Positions 1 through 9,300 of a stretch of 64,000 nt of DNA are shown here, piece after piece; the first letter of the stretch is position 1, and each line of letters begins with the position of its first letter. Both the position numbers and the translations under genes were made by a program. Below the pieces are notes generated by a model. That model searched no databases. It was given only the letters and a program-made list of their open reading frames with translations, and had not been told where the DNA came from. This DNA is from Corynebacterium fournieri (GTDB lineage: Bacteria; Actinomycetota; Actinomycetes; Mycobacteriales; Mycobacteriaceae), in assembly GCF_030408775.1 (NCBI RefSeq), contig NZ_CP047210.1:1364001-1428000 (forward strand), in the 5' to 3' direction.

Positions 1-453
1 CTGGTGCAGGCGGGCCGAGGTTACTCCTTCTCGGTGGAGACGGACTCCCCCGCCACCTGCCCGGTGTACCTGCCGGACCCGAAGATCGCGTGCACCCCGT
101 ACCAGGGCCGCTTCCGCATCGCGGGGACCATGGAGTTCCGCGGTCCGGACGAGCCGTTCCAGCCGCGCCGCATTGCTTCTATCATTCACACCACGAAGCC
201 CTTCTTCCAGGGCATCGACTGGGACGACCGCCAAGACGAGTGGGTGGGCTCCCGCCCGGTCACACCCGACGGCTTGCCGCTGGTGGGCACCACCAAGGTT
301 CCGAACGTCTACACCAACGGCGGCCACGGCATGTGGGGCATCATTCTCGGTCCGCTGTCCGGCAAGATGCTGGCTAAGCAAATTGAAACCGGTGTGGTGG
401 ACGACACCATTAAACCCTTCGACCCGCTGCGCGGCCCCTTCGGCGGCCTCTAG
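1..453 (+). CDS. DadA-like FAD-dependent amino acid oxidoreductase, C-terminal part (partial)
   Basis: The reading frame is open from the first base and ends at a TAG, so only the last 150 residues are present. They resemble the C-terminal part of D-amino acid dehydrogenase/glycine oxidase-type FAD enzymes (DAO family): a substrate-domain strand region followed by WVGSRPVTPDGLPLVG and then a glycine-rich NGGHGMWGIILGPLSGKMLA segment that closes over the FAD in this family. The likely role is oxidative deamination of a small D- or cyclic amino acid. It precedes putA on the same strand but a strong terminator separates them, so cotranscription is unlikely. The N-terminal Rossmann motif lies outside the window, so the exact substrate class is uncertain. 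Confidence 0.75.
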   Translation: MVQAGRGYSFSVETDSPATCPVYLPDPKIACTPYQGRFRIAGTMEFRGPDEPFQPRRIASIIHTTKPFFQGIDWDDRQDEWVGSRPVTPDGLPLVGTTKVPNVYTNGGHGMWGIILGPLSGKMLAKQIETGVVDDTIKPFDPLRGPFGGL

Positions 454-466
454 CCACCACCAGGCA

Positions 467-496
467 CCCCCGGATACGCCTCGTATCCGGGGTTTT
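467..496 (+). terminator. Rho-independent terminator after the DadA-like gene
   Basis: A perfect 10-bp stem (CCCCGGATAC paired with GTATCCGGGG, 6-base loop) is followed directly by TTTT. It sits 13 bases after the stop codon. Confidence 0.8.
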
Positions 497-599
497 GGCG
501 TGCTGAAAACTCGCGCGGTAAATATTTGTCCGAGCGCACACCTTTTGCTCTACATTGTTGTATATCACACCGGTTTACTTACGTGATAAGGAGCACACG

Positions 600-3500
600 G
601 TGCCAAAGCTGTCAACCACTCAGACCCCGCCAACTAACAGCGCGGACCTCGACGCTGTCGTCGACGCTGCGATTGCCCGCGCGTACCACTGGATGGAGGC
701 CACCGCGGACGCCGATGCCGACGACGCGCAGACCCAGCAGCTTGCAGAGATGCTGCGCGACGACAACGGCGTCCGGTTCACCATGGACTTCGTCGACCGC
801 GTCATGCGCCCGGAGAACAACCGTGTCGCGGCGAACGCACTGCGCTCCATCACCAAAGGCGTCGACGCGTCTTTCTTGGGCAAGATCAACGCTCTGCTGG
901 TCGGCACCGGCGCGTTTGTCGGCCCGTTCCTGCCGTTCGTTGTGGTCCCTGCAGCTCGCATGCGCCTGCGCCAACTCGTGGGCCACCTCGTGCTGGACGC
1001 AGAATCGGAGGCATTAAACCGCCTCCTCGACGGCGCCGAAAAGCGTGGCGAGCAGCTCAACCTCAACCTTCTCGGCGAGGCTGTGCTGGGCGAGAAGGAG
1101 GCGACCGATCGGGCTGAACGCACACTCAAACTCATTCAAAACCCGCGCGTGACCTACGTGTCCGTGAAGGCTTCCTCGATGGTTTCCCAGCTCAACCACT
1201 GGGATTACGAGGAGTGCGTGCGGCTCGTCAAAGATCGCATTCGCCCGCTCTACCGCGCGGCGCGCGACCGCAGCCCGCAGGTGTTCATCAACATGGACAT
1301 GGAGGAATACCACGACCTGCATCTGACCATCGACGTGTTCACCCAGCTGCTCAGCGAAGACGAGTTCAAGGACTACCAAGGCGGCATCGTGCTGCAGGCT
1401 TATCTTCCGGACACGCTGGGCGCGCTGGAGTACCTGGCTGATTTTGCGCAGCAGCGTGTCGCCGCCAGCGGGTCGAAGATCAAGATCCGTCTGGTCAAGG
1501 GCGCCAATTTGTCCATGGAGCGCCACCACGCCGAGGTCAAGGGGTGGGAGCAGGCACCGTACCTGACCAAGGACGAAGTAGACGCGAACTACTACCGGCT
1601 GCTCGACTTCATCCTTCGCGCCGAATATGCCGACGCTGTGTCCATCGGCATCGCCTCGCACAACCTGTTTACCTCCGCACTCGCATACGAGCTGGCGCAG
1701 CGCCGCGGTGTCGGCGGCATGATCGACTCCGAAATGCTCCAAGGTATGTCGCCCGCGCAGCAGGAGATCGTCCGCGAGGCATTCGGCCGGCAGATCCTGT
1801 ACACGCCGGTCGTGCGCAAGGAGGATTTCGATGTTGCGGTCAGCTACCTCGTCCGCCGTTTGGAGGAAAACGCCGCACCGCAGAACTTCCTCCACGCACT
1901 GTTCGCGCCGAAGACCGCCCAGCGCGACCCCATCAAGGAGCAGGAGCAGGTCTTCCGCTGGGCGGTAGACAACCGGTGGGACGTGCACAACGGCGCTAAC
2001 CGCCTGCAGGACCGCAACCAGGAGACCCGGCGCGCCGTGGCGGACTCCTCGCAGACCACCGGTCGGTTCCACAACGAGCCCGACACCGACCCCGCTTTGG
2101 AGGCCAACCGCGCGTGGGCGGTCGAGCACCTGCAACACCCGCCCGCTGTAGACACTGGCGAGGAGGTCACCGACCCCGCAGCCGTCGCGAAGTACATCTC
2201 CCGCGCGAAGAGCGCCCAGGCGTCGTGGGGTGCGCGTACCGCAGACGAGCGGGCCGCAGTCCTCGAGGCCATCGGCGACGAGATTGCCCGCCGCCGAGGC
2301 GACTTCGTTGCCGTTGCCGCGCACGAGGCGGGAAAGACCATCGAACAATCCGACCCGGAGATCTCCGAGGCCATCGATTTCTTCGCCTACTACGCCGACA
2401 GCGCCCGCCGCTTGACGGACGTGGCGGCGGATTTCGAGCCGAACAAGCTCACCGTGGTGGTGCCGCCGTGGAACTTCCCCATCGCGATTCCCACCGGTGG
2501 TGTGATGGCGTCGCTGGCCGCCGGCTCCGCGGTCATTTTGAAGCCGGCCCCGCAGGTGACGCAGTGCGCCAAGCTCATCGCCGACTGCATCCAGACTGTC
2601 TTCGAGGACAAGGGAATCGATCCTGCCACGGTGCAGTACGTGCGCGCGGATGAAGGTGCGGCAGGAAAGGCGCTGCTGACTGACGATGCCGTCGACGCGA
2701 TCATTCTCACGGGTGCCTCCGAGACGGCGCAGCTGTTTAAGTCATGGAACCCGAAACTCAACGTGATGGCGGAGACCTCGGGCAAAAACGCCATCATCAT
2801 CACCGCCTCCGCGGACCCGGACCTTGCGGTGAACGATCTGTACCTGTCTGCGTTCGGCCACTCGGGCCAGAAGTGTTCCGCGGCATCCCTGGTAATCCTC
2901 ATCGGTTCCGCTGGCGAATCCGAGCGTTTGAAAACCCAGCTGCTGGATGCCGCCTCCACCCTGGTTGTCGGACCAGGCACGGATCTTTCCACCACGATGA
3001 ACGGTTTGATCGAGGCGCCGGGCGAGAAGTTGGAGCGCGGCCTGACTCAGCTTGAGCCGGGTGAGACGTGGCTGCTCAAACCGCAAAAGCTGGACGAGGA
3101 GGGCAAGTTCTGGTCCCCCGGTATCCGCGACGGCGTGATGCCCGGGTCCTGGTACCACCAGAACGAGTGCTTCGGTCCGGTGCTCGGCATCATGCACGCC
3201 AAGGATCTGGACGAGGCGATCGAGTGGCAGAACTCCACCGGGTTCGCGCTTACTGCCGGCATCCACACGCTCGACGGCGAGGAAATCACCACGTGGCTTG
3301 ACCGTGTCGAGGCCGGCAACGTCTACGTCAACCGCGGCATTACCGGGGCGATTGTGCAGCGCCAGCCCTTCGGCGGCTGGAAGAAGTCTTCGGTCGGCCC
3401 CGGCGCGAAGGCGGGCGGCCCGAACTACGTGGCGCAGATGGGCACGTGGCGGGATCGCGCGGAGCTTGCGCCGTCGTTAGGCGTGAGCATTGCCGCGCCG

Positions 3501-4034
3501 GTGCGGGAGCTTCTCGACGCGTTCCGTCCCAACCTCTCGGCCGAGGACTTCGGGTGGCTCAGCCGCTGCGCCGAGTACGACCAGCGCGCGTGGGACAGCG
3601 AGTTCGGCCACGGCCACGACTACTCCGGGCTGCGCTCGGAGGCCAACATCTTCCGTTACCGCAACGCGCTCGAACCGGTGGTGGTCTATGTCGGCGAGCA
3701 CTACGCGCTGCGCGCCGTGTACCGCCAGTTGCTCGCGTCCGCGATTACAGGCACGCCGGTGCGCGTGGTTGCGCAAGATGCCATCGCGCGTGAACTGGAG
3801 GCCTCCGGCGTGCCGGTCCACGCTTCAAGCGTGAGCGGCTCGCCTGCACGGATCCGCGTGATCGGCGACGCGCCGGAGCACCTGTACGGCGACGTGGCCA
3901 CAGCTGTCTTCGACGGACCGGCGCTTCTCGACGGCCGCCGCGAGCTCCTGCCCTACCTGCTCGAGCAGTCTGTCTCCGCCACGTTGCACCGCTTCGGCGT
4001 CATCCACGACCCTGCAGGCATCCGGCAGGACTAG
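600..4034 (+). CDS. putA: Bifunctional proline dehydrogenase / L-glutamate-5-semialdehyde dehydrogenase
   Basis: This enzyme oxidises proline to glutamate in two steps: an FAD proline dehydrogenase forms P5C, and an NAD aldehyde dehydrogenase oxidises the semialdehyde. The 1144-residue length is normal for fused PutA. The PRODH barrel spans about residues 130-430 (IRLVKGAN and IASHN are typical strands). The ALDH domain spans about 510-970, with PPWNFP, the ETSGKN region and catalytic Cys759 in GQKCSAAS. About 170 further C-terminal residues follow, as in other corynebacterial PutA proteins. I chose the GTG at 600 because AAGGAG lies 6 bases upstream; the frame continues upstream to a TTG at 555 without a ribosome site. 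There is no N-terminal ribbon-helix-helix DNA-binding domain, so it is not self-regulating like the E. coli enzyme. Confidence 0.95.
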   Translation: MPKLSTTQTPPTNSADLDAVVDAAIARAYHWMEATADADADDAQTQQLAEMLRDDNGVRFTMDFVDRVMRPENNRVAANALRSITKGVDASFLGKINALLVGTGAFVGPFLPFVVVPAARMRLRQLVGHLVLDAESEALNRLLDGAEKRGEQLNLNLLGEAVLGEKEATDRAERTLKLIQNPRVTYVSVKASSMVSQLNHWDYEECVRLVKDRIRPLYRAARDRSPQVFINMDMEEYHDLHLTIDVFTQLLSEDEFKDYQGGIVLQAYLPDTLGALEYLADFAQQRVAASGSKIKIRLVKGANLSMERHHAEVKGWEQAPYLTKDEVDANYYRLLDFILRAEYADAVSIGIASHNLFTSALAYELAQRRGVGGMIDSEMLQGMSPAQQEIVREAFGRQILYTPVVRKEDFDVAVSYLVRRLEENAAPQNFLHALFAPKTAQRDPIKEQEQVFRWAVDNRWDVHNGANRLQDRNQETRRAVADSSQTTGRFHNEPDTDPALEANRAWAVEHLQHPPAVDTGEEVTDPAAVAKYISRAKSAQASWGARTADERAAVLEAIGDEIARRRGDFVAVAAHEAGKTIEQSDPEISEAIDFFAYYADSARRLTDVAADFEPNKLTVVVPPWNFPIAIPTGGVMASLAAGSAVILKPAPQVTQCAKLIADCIQTVFEDKGIDPATVQYVRADEGAAGKALLTDDAVDAIILTGASETAQLFKSWNPKLNVMAETSGKNAIIITASADPDLAVNDLYLSAFGHSGQKCSAASLVILIGSAGESERLKTQLLDAASTLVVGPGTDLSTTMNGLIEAPGEKLERGLTQLEPGETWLLKPQKLDEEGKFWSPGIRDGVMPGSWYHQNECFGPVLGIMHAKDLDEAIEWQNSTGFALTAGIHTLDGEEITTWLDRVEAGNVYVNRGITGAIVQRQPFGGWKKSSVGPGAKAGGPNYVAQMGTWRDRAELAPSLGVSIAAPVRELLDAFRPNLSAEDFGWLSRCAEYDQRAWDSEFGHGHDYSGLRSEANIFRYRNALEPVVVYVGEHYALRAVYRQLLASAITGTPVRVVAQDAIARELEASGVPVHASSVSGSPARIRVIGDAPEHLYGDVATAVFDGPALLDGRRELLPYLLEQSVSATLHRFGVIHDPAGIRQD

Positions 4035-4084
4035 TTGGCCGGCTACGTGCTCAGCCCGCTCTAGGGCGCGGTTGCTTGACGACG

Positions 4085-4130
4085 AAAAACCTCCGGTGCC
4101 CCGCGCAATGCGGGTGCTACCGGAGGTTTT
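4085..4130. terminator. Bidirectional terminator between putA and ahpD
   Basis: AAAACCTCCGG and CCGGAGGTTTT flank a second hairpin of the GCCCCGC-type, giving a long stem with an A-run on one side and a T-run on the other. It sits between two convergent genes and can serve both. Confidence 0.8.
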
Positions 4131-4149
4131 GTCGTCGATAAGCGAGTGC

Positions 4150-4674
4150 TTAGCACGCGTCCTCAATGGCGATTGCCTGGGCCACAGCCTGGACCACGCT
4201 GGCGACCTTGACGGCCTCCCAGACCTGCTCCTTGGTCACACCCTCCTCGCGGACGGTGTTCGCGTGGGCCACAGCGCAGTGCTCGCAGCCGTTGATGGTT
4301 GACACGGCCAAAGACCACAGCTCGAAGTCCGCCTTTTCCACGCCCGGCTTCGAGATGATGTTCATGCGAAGCCCGAACTTCACGTTGGCGTAGTCGTCGC
4401 CCAACCAGTTCTTCGCGCGGTAAGCGACGTTGTTCATCGCCATGACCGTGGCGGCGCCGCAAGCGGCCTCCACAGCTTCCTCGGAGAGGTGCTCCTTGGC
4501 TTCCTCTGCGATTTCGGCGATGACCTTCGCGTTACGCGTGGCTGCCGCGGACGCGAGCAGGGTACCCCAGAGCTGCTGCTCGCTGAGCTCGGTGGAGCGG
4601 GTCAGCGTACCGAGGTTGAGCTTCTGGTCCTTCGCGTACTCGGGCAGTGCGCCACGCAGATTCTCAATGGACAT
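4150..4674 (-). CDS. ahpD: Alkyl hydroperoxidase AhpD
   Basis: AhpD is a 174-residue carboxymuconolactone decarboxylase-fold peroxidase that, in mycobacteria, re-reduces AhpC using lipoamide and dihydrolipoamide components. The active-site motif [10 protein letters not shown] (E-x-C-x-x-C-x3-H type) is intact near residue 130. The start ATG at 4674 has AAGGAG upstream. The frame runs further upstream but would overlap ahpC, so the longer form is rejected. It lies 41 bases after ahpC on the same strand, an operon arrangement shared with other actinobacteria and expected to be under OxyR control. Confidence 0.93.
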   Translation of the reverse strand: MSIENLRGALPEYAKDQKLNLGTLTRSTELSEQQLWGTLLASAAATRNAKVIAEIAEEAKEHLSEEAVEAACGAATVMAMNNVAYRAKNWLGDDYANVKFGLRMNIISKPGVEKADFELWSLAVSTINGCEHCAVAHANTVREEGVTKEQVWEAVKVASVVQAVAQAIAIEDAC

Positions 4675-4715
4675 CGTGTACTCCTTTGCGGGGTGCCGAA
4701 CGTATCGGCGGGGTT

Positions 4716-5312
4716 TTACTTCAGGGACTCCTGGACCACGGCCATCTTGTCGATGTTCTTGGTCGGGTCGTTCTTCTGCCAGTCGCAGGCGCAAACTTCC
4801 TCGGACTGCAGTGCGTCGAGGACACGCAGAACCTCGTCGACGTTGCGGCCGACAGCGTCCGGGGTGACGGAGACGAACTGGATGATGCCGTCCGGGTCGA
4901 TGATGAAGGTGGCACGGTCGCAGACACCGTCGGCGTTTTCCACGCCGAGAGCACGGATCAGGTCGTGGCGCACGTCCGCGAACATCGGGAACGGGATGTC
5001 CAGCAGATCCTCGTGGGTCGCGCGCCAGTTGAAGTGGGAGTACTCGTTGTCGGTGGAGCCGCCGAGCACCTGGGTGTCGCGGTCCTCGAACTCCTCGTTG
5101 AGCTTGCCAAAGGCGGCGATCTCGGTCGGGCAGACGAAGGTGAAGTCCTTCGGGTAGAAGAAGACGATCTTCCACTTGCCCTCGTACTTATCCAGGGAGA
5201 CGTTTTCGAAGTAGTCGTCCGGAGAAGCGGCGTTTGCTTCCTTCAGGTTGCCGCCCTTCAGTGCGACGAGGTCGAACTCCGGGAAGCGCTCCCCAACAGT
5301 CATGATCGGCAT
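4716..5312 (-). CDS. ahpC: Alkyl hydroperoxide reductase AhpC, 2-Cys peroxiredoxin
   Basis: This cytoplasmic 2-Cys peroxiredoxin reduces hydrogen peroxide, alkyl peroxides and peroxynitrite. The 198-residue protein has the peroxidatic cysteine in FTFVCPTEI (about residue 60) and the resolving cysteine in the C-terminal EEVCACDW segment; the extra Cys two residues away is typical of the actinobacterial form. The ATG at 5312 is preceded by GGAGGAAAT, an excellent ribosome site. It is followed by ahpD and is divergent from oxyR. On its strand a CATACT -10-like box lies near 5364-5369. Confidence 0.96.
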   Translation of the reverse strand: MPIMTVGERFPEFDLVALKGGNLKEANAASPDDYFENVSLDKYEGKWKIVFFYPKDFTFVCPTEIAAFGKLNEEFEDRDTQVLGGSTDNEYSHFNWRATHEDLLDIPFPMFADVRHDLIRALGVENADGVCDRATFIIDPDGIIQFVSVTPDAVGRNVDEVLRVLDALQSEEVCACDWQKNDPTKNIDKMAVVQESLK

Positions 5313-5399
5313 ATGATTTCCTCCAAAGAAACTGGTCAAACGTATTTTCAACGGACAACTCCAGTATGACACAGTTCCCCGCGTCTTTCAACGTAAAAA

Positions 5400-5426
5400 C
5401 CTATGAACTACGTGTATGTTAATAGG
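5400..5426. promoter_or_regulatory. Candidate OxyR operator in the ahpC-oxyR intergenic region
   Basis: An interrupted palindrome, CCTAT-N17-ATAGG, ends one base before the oxyR start codon. The LysR-type OxyR consensus is built from ATAG and CTAT half-sites. Its position fits autorepression of oxyR together with control of ahpC. The assignment is by inspection only. Confidence 0.45.
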
Positions 5427-5427
5427 C

Positions 5428-6384
5428 ATGAGCAATAAAGAGTACAAACCGACACTCGCTCAGCTCCGGACCTTTGTCACCGTTGCCGAGCAGAAACACT
5501 TCGTCGCCGCGGCAACCAAGCTCGGCATCTCACAGCCGTCGCTGTCCCAGGCGCTCGCCGCTTTAGAGACGGGCCTGGGCATCCAGCTCATCGAACGCTC
5601 CACCCGGCGCGTCATTGTCACCCCCACCGGCGAACAGCTGCTGCCTTTTGCCAAGGCGACGCTGGAAGCCGCGGACGCGTTTGTGGCGCAAGCCCGCGGC
5701 GCGCACGGCGTGTTGGCAGGCCCGCTCAACATTGGCGTGATCCCCACGGTTGCGCCGTACATCCTGCCGTCGCTGCTCACGCTGATCGAAGATGAATTCC
5801 CTGATCTCAAACCGCGCATCGTTGAAAACCAGACCGACGAGTTGCTGCAGAGGCTGCGCGACGGCCAGATCGACGTCGCCGTGCTGGCGACTCCGACCGC
5901 GGCCTCGGGGGTGGAGGACATTGCGCTTTACGACGAAGCGTTTGCCGTGGTCACCCAGCCCGAGCACCCGCTGGCGGGGCGCAAGGACCTCGACCTTAAC
6001 TCGCTGGGCGATATCGAACTTCTCTTACTCGACGACGGTCATTGCCTGCGCGACCAGATCGTGGAGCTGTGCAAGATCGCCGAGGTCAACCGCACCCCCG
6101 GCTCGGAATCGGTCACCCGAGCAGCCTCGCTGACCACGGTGGTGCAGCTTGTGGTGGCGGGACTCGGCTCCACGCTTGTGCCCATGTCCGCCCTGGCCAC
6201 CGAGTGCGCGCGACCGGGGGTCGCCGTAGCCACATTCGCGGACGGAGTGGACGCCAAGCGAACCGTTGGGCTGGCTATGCGGGCGTCCTCGCGCCGCCGC
6301 CAGGAATTCGAGCAACTGGGTGAGCTGGTCAAGCGCGCCCTGGATGAAGCGACAGAATCGAGCCGGGAGCTGCTGCCGCGCTAG
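5428..6384 (+). CDS. oxyR: Hydrogen peroxide-responsive LysR-type regulator OxyR
   Basis: OxyR is the LysR-family redox sensor controlling peroxide defence. The 318-residue protein begins with a winged helix-turn-helix (PTLAQLRTFVTVAE to QLIERSTRRVIVTPTG, residues 6-60), followed by the LysR effector domain. A cysteine in DGHCLRDQIVELC (about residues 205-215) matches the redox cysteine pair of OxyR. I chose the ATG at 5428 (MSNKEYKPTL) because this matches the usual corynebacterial N-terminus; an in-frame ATG at 5416 exists. It is divergent from ahpC-ahpD, its expected targets. Confidence 0.94.
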   Translation: MSNKEYKPTLAQLRTFVTVAEQKHFVAAATKLGISQPSLSQALAALETGLGIQLIERSTRRVIVTPTGEQLLPFAKATLEAADAFVAQARGAHGVLAGPLNIGVIPTVAPYILPSLLTLIEDEFPDLKPRIVENQTDELLQRLRDGQIDVAVLATPTAASGVEDIALYDEAFAVVTQPEHPLAGRKDLDLNSLGDIELLLLDDGHCLRDQIVELCKIAEVNRTPGSESVTRAASLTTVVQLVVAGLGSTLVPMSALATECARPGVAVATFADGVDAKRTVGLAMRASSRRRQEFEQLGELVKRALDEATESSRELLPR

Positions 6385-6399
6385 ACTCGCGCTCTGGTT

Positions 6400-9300
6400 A
6401 TGAATGAGCACGCATCCCCCACTACTCCGCCGACGAAGCCGCAGTTGTACGAGGCGTTGGACGGTGTCCCGATCGCCGATGTCCGCAGGTTCCGGCGACG
6501 CTTGAAAAACGCCAAATCGCCCGAGGCGCTCGCAGCGATTGCAGGCGACGTGGCAGCAGCACGGGCAGCCGTGGACGAGCGCAACGCGCACATCCCCGAG
6601 ATCACCTACCCGGAACAACTCCCGGTCTCCGCCCGGCGCGACGACATCATGGAGCTGGTGCGCGACAACCAGGTGGTGGTCATTGCAGGCGAAACCGGCT
6701 CCGGCAAGACCACTCAGATTCCGAAGATGTTGCTGGAGCTGGGCCGCGGACGCCGCGGCCTGATCGGGCACACGCAGCCGCGCAGGCTGGCCGCACGCAC
6801 GGTGGCAGAGCGCATCGCCGACGAGCTGGGCCAAGACATCGGCGAATCCGTCGGCTACGCCATCCGTTTCGACGACCGCGTGTCCGAATCCACCGCAGTC
6901 AAGCTGATGACCGACGGCATCCTGCTCGCGGAGATGCAGCGCGACAGGTTCTTAAACGCCTACGACACGATCATCATCGACGAGGCGCACGAGCGCTCAC
7001 TCAACATCGACTTTCTGCTCGGCTACCTCAAACGCCTGCTGCCGAAACGGCCGGATTTGAAGGTCATTGTCACTTCCGCGACCATCGACCCCGAGGCGTT
7101 TGCCTCCCACTTCGCCGACGCCGACGGCAACCCGGCACCCATTATCGAGGTCTCGGGCCGCACCTACCCGGTGGAGATCCGCTACCGCCCCCTAGTAGAG
7201 CAGGTGCAGGCGAAGGACGGTTCCGTCAAGGAGATCGACACCGACATGATCGACGGTGTCGTCGACGCCTGCAAAGAGCTCATGCGCGAAGGCGAGGGCG
7301 ATATCCTGTGCTTTTTCGCCTCGGAACGAGACATCCGCGACTGTATGGAGGCCATTGAAAAGCAGCACTGGCGCGGCGTGGAGGTCGTGCCGCTGTTCGG
7401 CCGGCTGTCCAACGCCGAGCAGCACCGGGTGTTCTCACCGCACTCCGGCAGGCGGATCGTCCTTTCCACCAACATCGCGGAGACCTCTTTGACGGTACCG
7501 GGCATCCACTACGTGGTGGATACCGGTTTGGCCCGCATTTCGCGCTACTCCACACGCACCAAGGTGCAGCGCCTGCCCATCGAGGAGATCTCTCAAGCCT
7601 CCGCCAACCAGCGCTCCGGCCGCTCCGGCCGCACCGCCGATGGCGTGGCTATCCGCCTGTACTCGGAGGACAACTTCGAGGCCCGCCAGGAATTCACAGA
7701 CCCGGAAATCTTGCGCACCAACCTCGCGTCTGTGGTTTTGCAGATGATCTCGCTGCGCCTGGGAGACATCACCGAGTTCCCCTTCATCCAGCCGCCAGAC
7801 CACAAGGCCGTGCGCGACGGGCTGCTTTTGTTGCACGAGCTGGGCGCGATTTCCGACAAGGAGCGCGGCGGGGTGCCAGTGCTCACGGCGGTCGGACGAG
7901 ACATCGCCCGCATCCCGGTCGATCCGAAGATGGCCCGCATGCTCGTAGAAGCCAACCGCCTCGGCGTGCTCGACGACGTCACCGTCATCGTCGCCAGCAT
8001 GACCATCCAAGACGTCCGGGAGCGCCCGCTGGAACACCAGGCACAGGCGGACCAGGCGCATGCCAGGTTCAAAGACGCCACGTCAGACTTCTTGGCGTCG
8101 CTGAAGCTGTGGGACTACATCGGCGACTCGCGCCACGAGCTGTCCGGCAACGCCTTCCGCAAACGCATGAAGCGCGAATTCCTGCACTACATGCGCATCC
8201 GCGAGTGGTTCGACCTCGTGCGCCAGCTGCGCGACGTCGAACGCCAGCTGGGGTGGTCGCGCGCGGAAAACGTTGCAGGCGACCGCGACGCAGACGCGAT
8301 ACACAAGTCGTTGCTCACCGGCTTGCTGTCCAACATCGGCGCGCGTGACGGGAACTCGAAGGAGTTCCAAGGCGCGCGCGGTACGCGGTTTCTGGTCTTC
8401 CCTGGGTCGTCGCTAAGCAAAAAGCCCCCTGAGTTCATCATGGCCGCAGAACTGGTGGAAACTTCGCGCCTTTGGGCGCGCGACGTGGCAAAGATCGAGC
8501 CGGCCTGGGTCGAAGCTGCCGCCGGCGATTTGCTCAAGCACAGCTACTCCGAGCCAATCTGGTCACGTAAACGCTCTGCCGCAATGGTCCACCAAAAATC
8601 CATGCTCTACGGCGTGACCATCGTGCGCGACCGGCTGGTGCCCTACCACCGCGTTGACCCCGCGGGTGCGCGCAATATGTTCATCCGCCACGCCTTGCTG
8701 GAGGGTGATTGGAACCGCCACCACCACTTCATCGACCACAACGAGGCGCTGCTGGCTGAGGCTGCCGAGGTGGAGGAAAAGGTGCGCCGCCGCGGCTTAG
8801 TGGTCGACGAGGACACACTGTTCGAGTTTTACGACGCACGCCTGCCCGAGGACGTCACCACCGCACGCCACTTCGACTCCTGGTGGAAGAAGAAGCGCGC
8901 CAAGGACAAGCACTACCTCGACTTTGATCCGGCGACACTGCTGGACGACGAAGGCGTGGACTCCTCCACCAACGCCTTTCCCGAAGTCTGGCAGCAAGGC
9001 ACCATCGACTACGCGCTGCGCTACAAGTTCGAGCCGGGCGATCCTTTCGACGGCGTGACCGTCGACGTACCCGTCCCGCTGTTGGCGAACCTCAGCCCGC
9101 ACGGCTTTGACTGGCTCGTGCCGGGGCTGCGCTCAGAACTGGCTGCCGAATACATCCGGACCCTGCCCAAGGCACTGCGCAAAACCGTGGTGCCCGCACC
9201 GGACTTCGCGGAACGCGCGCTCGAGCTGATACAAAACCGAAAGGCCGCGGACGGCGCGAGTGAGCAGCAGTTGCGGCAGGAGCCCTTCGGCGACGTCTTG

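Noticed and set aside
551-562. TACATTGTTGTA as a putA operator
   Set aside because: The 4-base arms are too short to separate from chance without comparison with other putA promoters.
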